Shown: one piece after another, positions 12,041 to 22,972 of the stretch
Layout of the letters: the number at the start of each line of letters is the position of its first letter
Numbering within the stretch: the first letter of the stretch is position 1
Assembly (NCBI GenBank): GCA_004565275.1
Contig: SDOX01000085.1
Span: forward strand, 51,173-115,172
Source of the DNA: Nannochloropsis salina CCMP1776
Taxonomy: Eukaryota; Sar; Eustigmatophyceae; Eustigmatales; Monodopsidaceae
Length of the DNA: 64,000 nt
Direction: 5' to 3'
The notes under the pieces: model-generated
Databases searched by the model: none
What the model saw: the letters and a program-made list of their open reading frames with translations, nothing else
Told to the model about the DNA's origin: nothing
Made by a program: the position numbers and the translations under genes

Positions 12041-14746
12041 ATGGAGCCACAAGGACAGCATCCACAGCACGAGGGACCTCATCAGATTCCGTCCCCAATG
12101 GACGGCCTCCGTCGTAGATGGCAAAAGGCACGTCGAGGCCTACGCGAGGCCCCGGCTCCAGAGGAGGATACAGAAACAAGACGACAACCCCAAGAAGGTC
12201 AGCTTGCTGTCGATGCACAGGCCCAACATCACATTCATGGCATTTGCTCCCAGCAAGTGTTGCATCAGAAGGCCAATTCAATCGGAAAAACAGCAGAGGG
12301 TGCAGGCGCGTTGCTACTTCAAGACAGCAGCCGTAAAGAATCTGTTGGTTCAGACACAGCAGGCATTACTCAGTGCGGAGGGCGGGGGCGGGAAATAAGA
12401 ACGCATCGACGGCTTAGCACGGAAGGGGAGGTAGACGTGGCGGAAGACGACTTATGCTGCTTTGATTGGGGCCTGCTGATCGAGCCGGTGACCATGCTGT
12501 GCGGCCATACTTTTTGCCGGCATTGCGTGGGGATTATACTCGAGGACTCACAGATCAAGACGCAGGGAGGGACCCCTCATACACCTGGGGCGATGAAATG
12601 TCCCTTGTGCTGCCGTTCCCTCCCTGCTGTCTTGCCCCAGCCAAACGTCCGGCTACGCAACGAACTACGTGCAAAGTACCCGGATCTATACGCATACAGG
12701 TGCGTGGAGTAAGGTAAAGAAGGAAAAGGCTCTTGCGAGTGTTATGTTAGAAATCAATAAGCTTCCGGTACGAGACGGAAGGGAAAGGTTGGAGGACCAG
12801 CGACACATGTACTAAGCCTCGCCGACTCTGAAAACGCTGACATTTAAAACCCTTGCAACTGTCCTCCTCTTTTTACCCTGTTCTTACCTTTTCATCTTAT
12901 CTCTTTCGTGCGTTAGAATGGAGACAGTAGGCGCTGCTTTCGTGGAGAAGGAGAGCAAGATGAGGAGGCAGGGACAGAAGAGAGGTAGGTAGAAGAGGGA
13001 GGTCCGGGGCTACGACTCTGAACGTCTGTGAGTCAAGGGAATGGAAAATGGGGGGTTTCCCGGGAAGAGAGATTTTTGAGGCAGGAAATGTCTCGTATTG
13101 CATACTTGCAAGGGCTCAGCAATGTGTCTTTTCTTGCTCTGTCCCAGCCTAGCGTAGCGCTGAGATCCAGATCCAGACACTCTGTATGCAGCACTCCCCG
13201 TCCCGTTGCCCCGATGTTCACCACGGAATCAATGCCCACTGCGAGCATTGACGTGTCACGTCGTCTCATTCCTGGCTCCCCGTCCCTTTTCCCCTCGCTT
13301 CCAGGCACCATAATGACGCCAGAGGACCTGGAGGGCTTGCTAGCGGCGCATCAGCGTCGCGTCACGGCGGCAAGGCGGGAAGGGCTCGCGGGGGGGCAGC
13401 GCGCAGGGCCAAGGGGGGGAGGAATTTTACGATTCCTGCGCCGGCGCCAGATAGACGCCCTGGCCGTGGGGGAGGAGGGAGAGGAGGAAGAAGAGGAAGA
13501 GGAAGGTGGGAGAATGGCAGGGATAGAGGAAGAGGAGGAGGAAGGGATGGAGGTGGGGGAGGGAGACCCCGTGTTCGAAGCGGTGGAGTTGTTCCAATCC
13601 GAGCTCGTGCGAATATGGCGGTCCCGACGTTACTTGTGCTGGATCCTGAGCTTGTTTGTCTTGATGGTGGGTTTGCACCCTTTGCGCCTCGCACCCCTGC
13701 CAGGGAAAGCCGCCCAGGTGGAAGCTATCTTGCGTGTGGACACATGGAGGGAGTGGTTTTCTTTGGAACGTTGCTTGGCTGTGGGAGACACGGCGGGCGC
13801 CGTCGACGAAGACAGCAGGAGCTTGTCCTTCTGCCGGCTGATACGGCAAGAGTCTGTTTCCCCAAGACCCTCCTCAGTGCCGGCGAAGGACAAAGAAAGT
13901 CGGATGGACGACGACGTTCCCCCCCCCCACCCTCGACGCGGGCACGATCCGCCCTTGCCCTCCTCTTCCTCCCCGGCGTCCCGTCTGGAGGATACCGCTT
14001 TCCCTGGGAGCGAGCTTTTGGCCACCATTTACATGTACCCCTCGTGGGGTTGGATAGAACGCGTCTCGAGAGGGGTGGAGGGGACGGTGATTGACCTTCT
14101 CCGAGTGCTGCAGGCGCCGACGCCCGCCTCCATTCTGGGAGCGTTCCCTGGTTTCGGCATGGGGGTGTACGCCCTGGCACACCACGGCTGGTCCGCTCCT
14201 TTCCGGGAGCTGGTGGCTTTCTTGGCCATCGAAGGGGAGATTCGTCAATTTATGGCCGTCTGGACCGTCCTGACGATACCGACCCGCATTCCGCGCAACC
14301 CCTTAGACATTCCCCCCCTGGGAGATATGCCGGCGTACGCCTGGACCGTCCTGTCCCTGACCTTGGCACAGGGTGCCTACCTGCTTGCCTGCGAGATGTT
14401 TGCGACGCTCCTGGATGTGGTTGCCCTCTCCCCCATGCTCCTTGCCTTGACCCAGGGCACCTGTTGGAGAAGCGAAGCCTCTTTGATCGCCACCGTCTTG
14501 GTCCGCTTCTGGTTAATGTTGCGGGAAGATGTGCGAGCCCTGGAACCCTGCTTGGGGCGTTACACGGCCTTGGAGGCGACCATTTTGCGGCTCTTCATCC
14601 TCCTGAGTGTCTTCACGGCTCCCTTGTGGGCGCCTCGGCCCATGTTCAACGGATCGGATTTGGTCTCGGCACTGACGAGTGCAGGAGGAGAGGTGGTGAC
14701 AGAGATCATGGGTGAGATGAGACAGGCAGCGAATGGACGGGGGTAG
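12041..14746 (+). CDS. RING-finger protein with C-terminal multi-pass membrane domain
   Basis: Probable membrane-bound E3 ubiquitin ligase; the substrate is unknown. I join three exons: 12041-12699 (donor CAG/GTGCGT), 12917-12984 (after TTAG, donor AGAG/GTAGGT) and 13305-14746 (after CTTCCAG). All phases match and give about 722 residues. Residues about 145-190 form a RING: DDLCCFDWGLLIEPVTMLCG, then HTFCRHC, then MKCPLCC. Against the usual CPIC first knuckle, the second zinc Cys is replaced by Asp. After an acidic Glu-rich stretch (exon 3) come several hydrophobic segments, such as YLCWILSLFVLMVGL, FGMGVYALAHH, a long one around LSLTLAQGAYLLACEMFATL, and RLFILLSVFTAPLW. I do not recognise the membrane part. 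The alternative is two genes: a 223-residue RING protein and a 572-residue membrane protein starting at 13028. Confidence 0.65.
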
Positions 14747-15284
14747 GACAGCAAAGCGCGGCGGGGAGTGCAGGTAGTCCGTGCGTTGTAATAATCGATA
14801 GTTTCAAGTAAAGAGGTAGACACATGCTTCATATGCTTACAAGTGGCTAGAAAGCCTGGATGTCCAAGACCAATGACTGGAGCACTGACACAGTAAATTA
14901 ATCCACGTGAGAGTGGCGACTAGCTGATTGTAGGCGGATTTGTATCCTTCAAATCAAGACATGTCAGAGATTGGTTGCGACTTTATCTTATTTGATGTTG
15001 ACCTTTGACTTTCGCACGCCAGCATGAATCTTCGTGTCGCAACTTTGAAAACCAGAAAAGCTCTTCGGTAATCTCCCCGTAAAGTCACACACAAGCGATT
15101 CATCTCTAATCATTCTCTCAGCAAGCATTTACCCCCTTTGCCTTACCCAGTCTGTCGGCAACTTGATTACAAATGCCTGCACCGAGGGAAGGGCTGGATT
15201 GACTGACCAGCCCCTGCTTCTCTAAATCGTTTCGATGCCCATCTTCTCGTCCCCTGAGGAGGGCGGCTTCCGCCTGATGGCCCT
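14747..15284. other. Convergent intergenic region
   Basis: About 540 bp between the 3' ends of the RING/membrane gene (+) and the next gene (-). No coding or structured RNA feature seen. Confidence 0.4.
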
Positions 15285-16876
15285 TTAAAGACCTGCACAC
15301 TTACAGACAAAGCCGGGGTAGCCATGCAATATCGCCCCAACGTCCGCCGTTGCCTGCGCATACAATTTTTGTCCTACGGGATGGGTGGCTAGAAACCTCT
15401 TGACGTCGTCCGGTTTTCCTTCCACAGCAAAACTTCGATAATCCTTCCCCTCCGCTTCGACCAGGCAGTCCTCCACATGCACGCCTTCCGTGTCATACGC
15501 CTTGTCCACACGTAGCTGGGATCGAAGGAAGGGAGAGGAGTGAGACGGGTGAACAGATTGCAGTCTTTCGGATTGAAGGAGGCTAGGTCAGGGCGTGTGA
15601 TCAGATGGGTCGCTACGATTGTACTAGACTTATAAGCCAATGCGCTAGATCTCGCCCCCATGCACTAGGTTGGGAGCCTAGGAGATGATTTCAAAGAAGT
15701 CAGTACAAAAGGAGAGGTGTCACGAAACAAGTCATCTGCACCGTGAGAGGATTCGAGATACTTGAACAGAAGGAGGAAAATGTCGCCAAACACAACGCCA
15801 AAGTAACAAAAACGATTTTGCGAACCAGAAAGTACACATATCGGGGAGGGAAAATTGGAAACGCACATAAAAACATGCCGCACGCTCTTCAAAAAGAGAA
15901 AGGCTGGGCTTGGTCAAAGTCTTTTGAATTGAATAGATCCTATACCTTGGCCACCTCGACGCTCTTGGTCCCGTCCTCTGAGGCGAGCAGGGAGGTAACA
16001 TGACTGTCGATCAAGCCGTGGCTCTACCGTTGTATTAATGAAGGAGAGCAGGAAAATATAAGGGCACGTATAAAGACTGTGGGACATTGCTGCTCGTGAG
16101 TGACACGGGTAACACACGTCTCTGTATGACACGGCCACCTCCCAAGCGGTACCGACAGCTCCCATAGCCAGCCTATACGACAGTGTCTCGTACGCAAGAG
16201 TGATATGGAAAAACTGGTCGGTGTCATGATCTGCTTGGTTTGATTTATCAATTGGCTCAAGCACGCCACCCCGGGTTGACAGAGGACATAAAGTCCTCCT
16301 TCACAGACCTCCCTACCTCCAAGAGAGTATGTACATGAGCCAGGGATTCCTCCTCCGCAAGTCCCTTCCCGATCTATGATATTGAAAGGAGGAGTGTAAT
16401 CAGTCAAGAATATAGATTCTCCCTGCAGTCCCTCTGATTCTCGTGAGTCATCATGAGTTTCAATGAACGAATGCCTGCGCCGATATGGACACTTGCCTTG
16501 TATTTTTTCCAATGCTCGATACCCTTGATTCCTCCGTCCTCTGCTATCCCTCCTTCCGTCATAACTTTAAGTTCCACACGACCCTTGCTTCCTCTGCGTT
16601 TTAGACCAATGGTGGGGTTGACTGCAAGGTAGCTAAGGGAAAACGAAAACAGCAAGCCATGAACATGGAATCCACACTTAAATGTCAAAATTCCATCCGA
16701 CCTTTCAAACCAGATACGTACACATCGCGTCGCCCCACCATTCCATCTCCTTTTCGTTCATCATAAGCTCCATCAAAGGCATCTCCGAGTGCCGCTGATG
16801 TAAGTTTTGTAGGAAGAGGAAGAAAGACCCGCCACTCTGCGAGGGCATCCCTGGGCTCCGAAACAGCCGTTGCCAT
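15285..16876 (-). CDS. Conserved-looking protein of unknown function
   Basis: A predicted protein of roughly 210-220 residues, from about five exons on the minus strand. It starts MATAVSEPRDALAEWRVFLP (ATG at 16876). It continues RRDVYVSVNPTIGLKRRG, GRVELKVM and GIEHWKKYK, then IGKGLAEEESLAHVHTLLE, then GLIDSHVTSLLASEDGTKSV, then a long last exon DKAYDTEGVHVEDCLVEAEG ... GYPGFV with a stop at 15285. The pattern of paired basic/acidic strands (RRDVYV, GLKRRG, VELKV) resembles a beta-barrel of CYTH type, but I cannot assign a family. The intron after GIEHWKKYK appears to use a GC donor (AAG/GCAAGT). The last few residues (CKCAGL) may be intronic, because a GTAAGT donor lies just after GYPGFV. 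Confidence 0.55.
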
Positions 16877-17506
16877 TCTTGTCGGTACTGTGTATATAAT
16901 CAAAAACAAACCATTGAAAAACAAGAGATGGATAATGCTGAACATTTTTATGTATTACGAACATCATCTGGAATAATCCGAGGTGGCAACGGAAACGGTC
17001 CAGAGCGAATTTATCACCCCGTAGACCGCGCTTGCACTATTTAAGCATGCACGATGAAAACAGGCGGAGCACATTCGGTCGTAGGCCTCCGTCATGTTTT
17101 TGAAACAGGTGTATGCTTATGCACATGGCAATTATCCATACAAGGAAATGCATGACGCCCGTCTCAGACAACATGTGCGAACATGCAAGGAGAGACTCTC
17201 GGAGGGAGGAGGTTAAAGCGTGGCGGGCTTCGACACTTGGACTGATTGACAGCCATGTAAAACATTGTTTCCTGCATCCACATGGCATGTTCGGTAGTAT
17301 GTACGTTTAAGCAAGGATCTTTGATACATGGACAGCTTTTTGGAGTTTTGGGCTTGTATCCTTCACATTTAACGGGCATTCAAGAGTGTGACTGCTGTCC
17401 GATGTCCTGTGGCTGACGATCTTCTTATTCTGATCCTTTATACCACTGCACGGCCTCATACACAATGATGCACAACAATATTTAAATCAGTCCGCAAGTC
17501 ACAAAG
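16877..17506. promoter_or_regulatory. Divergent intergenic region
   Basis: About 630 bp between the start of the unknown minus-strand gene and the start of the t6A dehydratase gene on the plus strand. It should hold both promoters; no specific element is assigned. Confidence 0.35.
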
Positions 17507-20008
17507 ATGTCTCGCAGTTCTTCAGTACTTTTATTCATGGCGGGCGCTGCGACAGCCTCCGTCCTTTTCCTCGCCCTCCACCATCAGCGACGGCGGCAAC
17601 GCCATCAAACCGCCCCTTCCATATCTCAATGTTCACATTCCGCATCCTCCTTGCCGCCCTCGCTAGAACATGAGCTGTTCGCCCGAGTGATCTCTTTTTT
17701 CGGGGAGGAATCGTTTCCTCCCATCCAAAGAGCCTTCGTCGTCGTGGTGGGCCTGGGAGGGGTGGGTTCTCATACGGCACATATGCTTGTCCGGAGTGGC
17801 GTCCAAAGAATCCGAGTGATAGATTTTGATCAGGTAGGAGACACCTGTGAGAAGGAAAGCCTCGGTATGGACGTGATTGGCATGCCCGGAAGGGGGATTG
17901 AAACCCATCATCATAGTCTGCATATATAATGCATATTTATATCCACATACAGGTCACGCTTTCCTCTCTGAATCGCCACGCAGTCGCCGGTCTGAAAGAC
18001 GTGGGTCTATCGAAAGCCGAGGTCCTAAAAACGCGCCTGATGGAACTGGGATTGCCTCGCCTACAAATCGATGCTTGTCGAGCCCTTTTCAAGATGGAGA
18101 CTGCCTCCGTATTACTGGGCCCATGGAAAGAGACTGGAGGGGGAGAGGGGGAGGAAGGAGGTACGCGCATCGCATCAAGGGGGAAGCATGACGTGAGGAA
18201 AAATTTCTCTGTCGGTCTGTCCCTGCATGATCCCCGGCAGTCATGTTTTCAACTGTCTGTCAACCCGCATACCACCACGTGACCCTCCCTCCCTCCCTCC
18301 CTCCCTCCCTCCCCCTAACCATTCCTTGTCCCTCCTCACAGTTCTCCCCACGTACGTCTTCGATTGCATCGACGACGTGCAGACCAAGGCAGAGCTTTTG
18401 ATGTACGCACAAGATCACCATTTACGCGTCATTTCCGCCCTGGGAGCTGGCCTGAAAGCCGATCCCACTCGTCTCTGCATCGGGTGCGTGTCCCCGGACG
18501 CTCGAACGGATCGAAAAAGAAGCACGGCATTTCCCTTGCCCTCGACCCATTTCTGTTTCTCCCTCTTTTTGGCTTCTTCCTTATCCTCGATCAGGGAGCT
18601 TGACAACACCAAAAACGAGCCTCTGGCCATCAAGCTCAGATACCTCCTTCGGAAGCAGGGCCGCGCCTGCACAGGTACCTTCTGTCCCTTGCCCTCTTTC
18701 TCTCTCTTAATCCACGCTTGCCCTCTTTCTCTCTCTTAACCCACCCTAAGTCTTACCCTAACCTTCAGTCATTCCTCGGTCTTGGCCTATCACCCTCTTA
18801 TGCAACTCGCGCCATCCCGCCCCCTCATTCCCTCTATCCCTCCCTCCTGTCATCAGGTATCACCACCGTATACTCCCACGAGAAACCGCGCGGATCCCTC
18901 CTCCCTCTCACCGACGAGCAAGAAGCAGCGCCTTCCGAGTTCGGAATCCTGGAACACATGCGTCTGCGTGTCCTGCCTGTCCTTGGTATCTGCCTCATTC
19001 CTCCCTCCCTCCCTCCCTCCCTCCCTCCCTCCCTCCCTCCCTCCTTCTCTCTCGCCCATTTCATCTCCCTATCCCGAACTCCTCCCTCTGTTCACCCTTA
19101 GTCTTCGGCTCCGGCATGTGCTATGCTCCGTTCAAGTCCTCTTAGCTTCCATCTTTCCCTCCCTATTCCCCTCTCGTGCGCTCCTTCCCTCCTCCCCTCC
19201 CTCCCTGCAGGCACGATGCCTGCCCTCTTTGGTCAGGCTATGGCCGCCTTCGTCTTGTGCGAGCTCGCCGGACAATCCCTGCAGCCTGTGGCAGTGGTAA
19301 CCCCCTTCCCCATTCCCTCCCTCCTTGGTCGTCTCCAGATGGCTCGCTTGCTTGGGAAGATGCACACCCTTCCTTCAGGCTTTTCCCTCCTTCTCCTTCC
19401 CTGCCTCACTTTTCTCCTCACCCTGCGTACCCCTCCTTCTACTCCCAAGGCACTCAAACTCCCCCCCCCCCGCCCTCCCTCCCTCCCTGCCCCTCAGGAA
19501 GGACTTTCTCGCAACGTAAAGCACCGTCTCCTGCAGCATCTACGGAACCGCGAGCGCGTGACCTTCCAGAACCACGACACGTGAGGAACGAGGGAGGAAG
19601 GAAGGGAGGGCGGGAGGGAGGGAGAGCCCTGTGGTCATCGATGCAGGTCGTCTTCCTACGCCCACCTCTCTTCTTCTCTATCTAACCATTGTTCCACGCG
19701 CCAGGAACGACATCTCCATGCAGGACATCGAGGAGGTGTGTCAAGATATATGGTGCTGTCGCTGTGTGCTGACAGGGGCCCGTTTAGGAACCGGGAAGGT
19801 CTTTGCGCTCACACGGTACGCCTTCCCTCCCTCCCTCCCTCCCTCCCTCCCTCCCTCCAGTTGGGACAAGGAGAAACCCCCCTTGATCGAAAACCTAGTT
19901 CTCTTCTCCTCAGCGGCTCTAGCAGACAAATTCGACGTGGAAGGGCCCGGGATGCTTCCCAACGAGAGAAGAAAGAGGGTTGAAGCCCGCTTGAACCTTT
20001 TCACATGA
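17507..20008 (+). CDS. tRNA threonylcarbamoyladenosine dehydratase (TcdA/Tcd1-2 type)
   Basis: E1-like ATP-dependent enzyme that cyclises t6A37 in ANN-decoding tRNAs to ct6A; the yeast homologues sit in the mitochondrial outer membrane. Residues about 5-25 are a hydrophobic anchor (LLFMAGAATASVLFLALHH). The adenylation fold follows with the nucleotide-binding loop VVVGLGGVGSHTAHMLVRSG, then VIDFDQ, and after the first intron VTLSSLNRHAV. Further exons give YVFDCIDDVQTKAEL, VISALGAG, GELDNTKNEPLAIKLRYLLR and TMPALFGQAMAAFVLCELAG. The eukaryote-specific C-terminus has EGLSRNVKHRLLQHLRNRE, MQDIEEVCQDIW and RWDKEKPPLIENLVLFS. Exon phases agree at every junction I checked. The stop is TGA at 20006-20008. 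Introns carry CCCT tracts in the sense strand. Confidence 0.9.
18688..18745. repeat. Intronic 29-bp direct repeat, 2 copies
   Basis: A CT-rich unit (CTTGCCCTCTTTCTCTCTCT...) occurs twice with a 29-bp period inside an intron of the t6A dehydratase gene, followed by CCCTAA-like sequence near 18745-18765. Confidence 0.7.
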
Positions 20009-20289
20009 ACGATGTATCCCTCCCTCTCTTCCTCCGTCCTTCCCTCCCTCCCTCCCTCGTTCCTTTCCCGCTTCCTGCTGTGTCGACCGGCTGGCCTAAG
20101 GAGGGAGAAAGTATCCCTTCTTTCTTACCGGCCCCCCTCGGTCATTTACCACGGGAAAGCCGCATCGAGCAGGCAAGACTGAGCGACGACGACAAAAGTA
20201 ATTTGTACAAAGCAAAGAGAAACCTTCAGGACGACGGCGTTCATGGCGCTTTCTTTCCCTCCCTCCCTCCTTTCCTCCCTCCCTCCCTT

Positions 20290-22273
20290 TCAATCCAACA
20301 AACTCCGAACGAACTGCCCCAAGAAATACACGTCGGGGGCTTTGAAGCTGAGGCCCACAAAGGAGACTGTATGGTCCTCGCAGCTCTCCTTTTCCACCGT
20401 GGCGATCGCCCATTCCCTCTCCCGTTCCTCTCCCCCGCCCTTCGGCTTGACGTAAAAAGTCACCCCCGCCTCGACATTGAGGAGGGAGGCATGAGTCGTG
20501 TAGACTGGATGCCAGCTTGAGAGGACACCTGAGGGAGAATGGGAAGGCGGAAGGGGGGGAGGGAGGGGGGGAAGGAGGGGGGAGATCGGGTGGACAGAGA
20601 GTTAGAGCGATTAATGAGCGTGCCAGCCGGAGAAGAAGAGGAAAACGCCTCGGAGAGAGCCTGCCCCCCTGTCCCTCCCCTCCTTCCCTTCCTTCCCGCC
20701 CCCCTCCTCCCTCACTCACTCAGGCTCCCTTGCGGGAGGGAGGCCCGCCAGTTCTCGTCCGGTTCCTCGGTGTAAAAGGTGGTGTCCTCCGCGCTTTCCC
20801 ACAACAGGGCCCAGCGGCCCGTGCGTACACACCGCACACTCGCCCGTATCACCCATTTCAGAGCCGCCAGGGCGGGGAGCCGCGTTGGCTTGGAGACCGT
20901 ACTTCCCGGATACATGCTCTCCTCCTCCTCCTCCTCCTCCTCCTCCTCCTCCTCCTCGTCGTCGTCGTCGTCGTCGTCTTCCTCTTCCTCCTCTTCCATT
21001 TCCTCGTCCTCCTCCTCCTCCTTTTCCTCGTCCTCCTGCTGCACGCTCGTAGCGCTCCAGGTATGCCCCTCCCCTCCCTCCCTCCCCGCTTCCGTCTCGC
21101 CCCCTTCCTCTACCACCTTAGGTCGCTTCTGGAAGAAGTCTCGAATGTTCTTCAGAGCCTTCCTCCCTCCCTTCCTCCCTCTCCGTCCCTTCCTCCCCCC
21201 CTCCATCGGGTCGTACATACCCGCCGAAAACGCCCCCCCCGCCAACTCCCGACTATGCGTGCTCCACATGTGCAGATCGATGTGTAAGTCGCCCTCCTGT
21301 CCCGTCAAAAAAGGGCGGGGAGCGGGAGGAGGGCAGGCCGGCAGGAAGGCGAGTAACGGAAGGAGGGAGGGAAGGAGGGAGGAGGGGAGGGAGGGAGGAA
21401 AGGGAGCGCGCGAAAACACTTGAGATTTGCAGCTTCAAACCTCAACGATAAATAAAGAGCTCTCACCCTCTTTACGGGAGGGCAAAGCACGACATTGCCC
21501 CTTCCTTCTTTCCCTTCCCTCCCTCCCGCCCTCTCCCCCGCCCTCCCCCACGCCCTCACCGGATCCTCCGGGTCCTCTCGCTGGAACAAGTTTATGGCGC
21601 CCAAGCCCACGTACAGCCTCCTCCCGCTCTCCCTCTCGAACATCTCGAAACACACGAAAACCTCGTCCACCCACTGTCCAGAGAGCAGCCGCCGCCCCGG
21701 CCCGGCCAGCGCCATCCCGTGCTTCCTCATCAATTCCCGCCGAGACCATTGCGGCATGTGTTTGCCACCCTCCGGTCCGCCTCCCTCCTCCACCTCCAGC
21801 AAAGGGAGCGTCTCCCGACAGATTTCTTCCCACAGCGCGTCCCTCCAGGCCACCGCCTGCCACCACCGACACACCAAGCCCAAGACCCCAAGCGATTTCC
21901 GGGACGTCAGCCCGGCGGATTTACCGTCCACGAACCGGGCAAAAATTAATTGAAGGAGATCGGCGTCACCCAGGACGCGATCGATGGGAGGCCGGGCCAT
22001 CTCGTCTCCAGTTTCGTGAGGGGCTGAGGGCAGGGGGAGGGGGGGGAGGATGAGGGAGAGGTGGTTTTGCAGGTTCCGTAGGGTCAAAAGTTCGGGGTCA
22101 GATGGGTCTCGGCCCTTTAAATATAACGCAAGCGTGTCTGCATATTCGGTGGTGAGCGAGCAAGCAGAGCGGAGAAAACGTATGACGTCGCGACAGGCGT
22201 GTGAGGAGGCACGACTGAGGTTTGTGGCAGAGGACGTCGATGGGAGGGGTGGAGGTGGCACGTATTCTGACAT
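20290..22273 (-). CDS. F-box-like protein
   Basis: Probable substrate adaptor of an SCF-type ubiquitin ligase. It begins MSEYVPPPPLPSTSS at 22273. After about 110 residues an F-box-like helix set appears: LGDADLLQLIFARFVDG, then LGVLGLVCRWWQAVAWRDAL and WEEICRETLPLLE. A second exon (about 20730-21300) contains a long Glu/Asp run encoded by a CTC/GTC triplet repeat (20920-21030), then WVIRASVRCVRTGRWALLWE. A last exon reads WHPVYTTHASLLNVEAGV, TFYVKPKGG and APDVYFLGQFVRSLLD, with the stop at 20290-20292. This C-terminal part looks like a beta-rich substrate domain, but I cannot name it. The F-box match is by pattern only. The gene is convergent with the t6A dehydratase, 281 bp away. Confidence 0.62.
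20920..21040. repeat. TCC/TCG triplet repeat (codes for Glu/Asp)
   Basis: Imperfect (TCC)n followed by (TCG)n. It lies within the coding exon of the F-box-like gene and is read on the minus strand as an uninterrupted acidic Glu/Asp tract of about 35 residues. Confidence 0.85.
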
Positions 22274-22972
22274 TTTGGATGCCTTTTGCGTGGATATGAT
22301 GCCGATCAAGCACCTGTCATAGAAACAAGCAAGCATGATAATGTGCGAGAGCGTGTTTGGATAAGTTGGTATGCCTTTGGATGTCAGTCAGAACGACTTC
22401 AAAATACTCGCTAATTAGACTGCTGATCCTCCCCACGATGAGAACCAATCTGCCCTCGAAAAGTACCCGATACACCGATTATTACTCTCGTCTCCTCCTT
22501 CACCTTCACGATAGATGGCTTACTAAGATGAGCATAACATGGATTTGAAAGAACTTGTTGTTCCCCGCCTATTGTTGCAGTTCCTTCCAACGTTGACCTG
22601 AGACAGCGTTAACCTCCTCCCTCCTATGGAGTCACAACCATCCCTCTCCCCTACTTTCCGACTTTTAACATTTTGAGCCGTCCCCACGTTATCCTTGACT
22701 CTTTTTGACAGGCATGGAGGGGAGTGTAAAGGCACATCCGCCTCCTTTCCCTTCCTTGCCTGATAAAGAAACTTATGAGCATCAGCCCCCTCCACCAGAG
22801 GGCGCAAGCCACGTCATGTCTACTCGGAGGCAAGTAACACCTCGGAGGCGCATGACTCCAAGCATGCTGCATGCTGTAGCTTTGTTCTGGTCGCGATGTA
22901 TTTTTTACCTCGCCCCTTCATCGTGTTCTTCACCCTCCTTTCTCCCCCCCTCCTGGTCATTCTCTCAGCGGC
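22274..22972. promoter_or_regulatory. Divergent intergenic region
   Basis: About 700 bp between the F-box-like gene (-) and the J-domain gene (+). It may contain an upstream exon of the J-domain gene, since a splice-acceptor-like CTCTCAG lies just before its first recognised ATG. Confidence 0.35.

Noticed and set aside
13028-14746. Independent 572-residue membrane protein
   Set aside because: The first 90 codons read through what looks like an intron; consensus splice sites with matching phase join it to the RING exon. Kept as the alternative model.
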